From contig VXZF01000639.1 in assembly GCA_009845645.1 (NCBI GenBank), forward strand, positions 1 to 5,844: DNA of 5,844 nt, in the 5' to 3' direction. Below are positions 5,453 through 5,844 of the stretch, piece after piece (positions within the stretch are counted from its first letter, which is position 1; every line of letters begins with the position of its first letter). Below the pieces are notes generated by a model. The model worked only from the letters and a program-made list of their open reading frames with translations. It was not told the DNA's origin and did not search any database. Both the position numbers and the translations under genes were made by a program. This DNA comes from Gemmatimonadota bacterium. Lineage in GTDB: Bacteria; Latescibacterota; UBA2968; UBA8231.

Positions 5453-5844
5453 CCGGCCCTGCGCTGCAAGGCGCGTTGCTGGTAGAGGAAGTCGAAGAGG
5501 TTGCCCTCGTGCGGCTGATCCCAGGCGATTTCGTGGGTGGGGATCGGGCCGAGGTTGAGGCGTTCGATGTGAGACGCGGCGAGCAGTTGGCGCGTTAGAT
5601 GCTCGTCTTCGGTGAGGGCGGTGGCTACCAGCGTCGGGCCGATGCGCGTGACCATTTCTTCCTGTGGGGCTTCTATTACCGAAGCGAACGGAAAGAGGTA
5701 TTCGGTATTGGCGAGTGGGTGTTGCCAGTCGGGAGCGTGGATCAAGGTTGGGTTGAGGAAGGTGCAGCCGCCGGTCTCAGCGATGCGTTCGCCTTGGTCT
5801 CTGGCTGTGTCTACCGCGTCGCCGAGTTGGGTGTCGATTAGAGA
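5449..5844 (-). CDS. aldehyde dehydrogenase family protein, C-terminal part (partial)
   Basis: The last 131 codons of an NAD(P)-dependent aldehyde dehydrogenase whose start lies beyond the right edge. It is recognised by GGCTFLNPTLIHAP, the family's G-x-F-x-x-P-T segment. After it comes NTEYLFPFASVIEAP, which takes the place of the usual E-E-x-F-G-P block and keeps its glutamate. The catalytic cysteine is outside the window. The C-terminus is unusual: instead of the common N-x-P-F-G-G-x-K-x-S-G it reads LNLGPIPTHEIAWDQPHEGNLF, typical as I recall of a separate clade often encoded beside Fe-type alcohol dehydrogenases. The stop overlaps the next gene by 4 bases. The reading frame is open from the edge without interruption, so the TTG at 5745 is an internal codon and not a start. 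Confidence 0.9.
   Translation of the reverse strand, partial: SLIDTQLGDAVDTARDQGERIAETGGCTFLNPTLIHAPDWQHPLANTEYLFPFASVIEAPQEEMVTRIGPTLVATALTEDEHLTRQLLAASHIERLNLGPIPTHEIAWDQPHEGNLFDFLYQQRALQRRAG

Noticed and set aside
4937..5558. Plus-strand frames opposite the alcohol dehydrogenase
   Set aside because: They are long only because the GC-rich antisense strand has few stop codons. The minus-strand enzyme with intact motifs explains the region.

Overview
The window reads as a piece of chromosome from an uncultured or little-studied Gram-negative-type bacterium. Three things point to a Latescibacterota, Poribacteria, planctomycete or verrucomicrobial relative: a secreted PQQ-like propeller protein, a phytanoyl-CoA-dioxygenase-family enzyme, and an aldehyde dehydrogenase variant paired with an iron-type alcohol dehydrogenase. 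This placement rests on remembered gene-family distribution and is weak. No rRNA, tRNA, CRISPR array, transposase or integrase is visible.

Layout. Positions 1-92 (minus) hold the first 30 codons of an exported propeller protein. Positions 93-287 are a divergent intergenic region with a perfect 12-bp palindrome and a doubtful 31-codon reading frame that resembles a RiPP leader. Positions 288-2138 (plus) encode a complete ABC exporter half-transporter, and 2185-2991 (plus) a complete Fe(II)/2-oxoglutarate dioxygenase of the PhyH family. The two are probably co-transcribed. Positions 3061-3753 (minus) encode a DUF3800 protein, converging on the dioxygenase gene. Positions 4035-4286 (plus) encode a UPF0175 antitoxin-like protein, followed by a broken start of its usual DUF3368 partner. 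Positions 4325-5452 (minus) encode an iron-containing alcohol dehydrogenase, and 5449-5844 (minus) the C-terminal part of an aldehyde dehydrogenase. Their 4-base overlap marks them as one operon.

The most interesting element is the leader of the DUF3800 gene. A near-consensus sigma70-type promoter (TTGACT, 17 bp, TAAAAT) fires into a segment that folds by eye into a tidy three-way junction. P1 is 10 bp, P2 is 7 bp and P3 is 5 bp, with almost no unpaired junction bases, and a run of seven U follows directly. All of this precedes a clear ribosome binding site and a GTG start. The predicted transcription start falls at or within a base or two of the first P1 base. The segment could make a discrete terminated RNA of about 65 nt, or act as an attenuator of the DUF3800 gene, or both.

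The block from about 3060 to 4030 is visibly AT-rich next to the GC-rich dehydrogenase operon. It carries DUF3800 and lies beside toxin-antitoxin remains, so it looks like an accessory or defence-type insertion between housekeeping-like metabolic genes.
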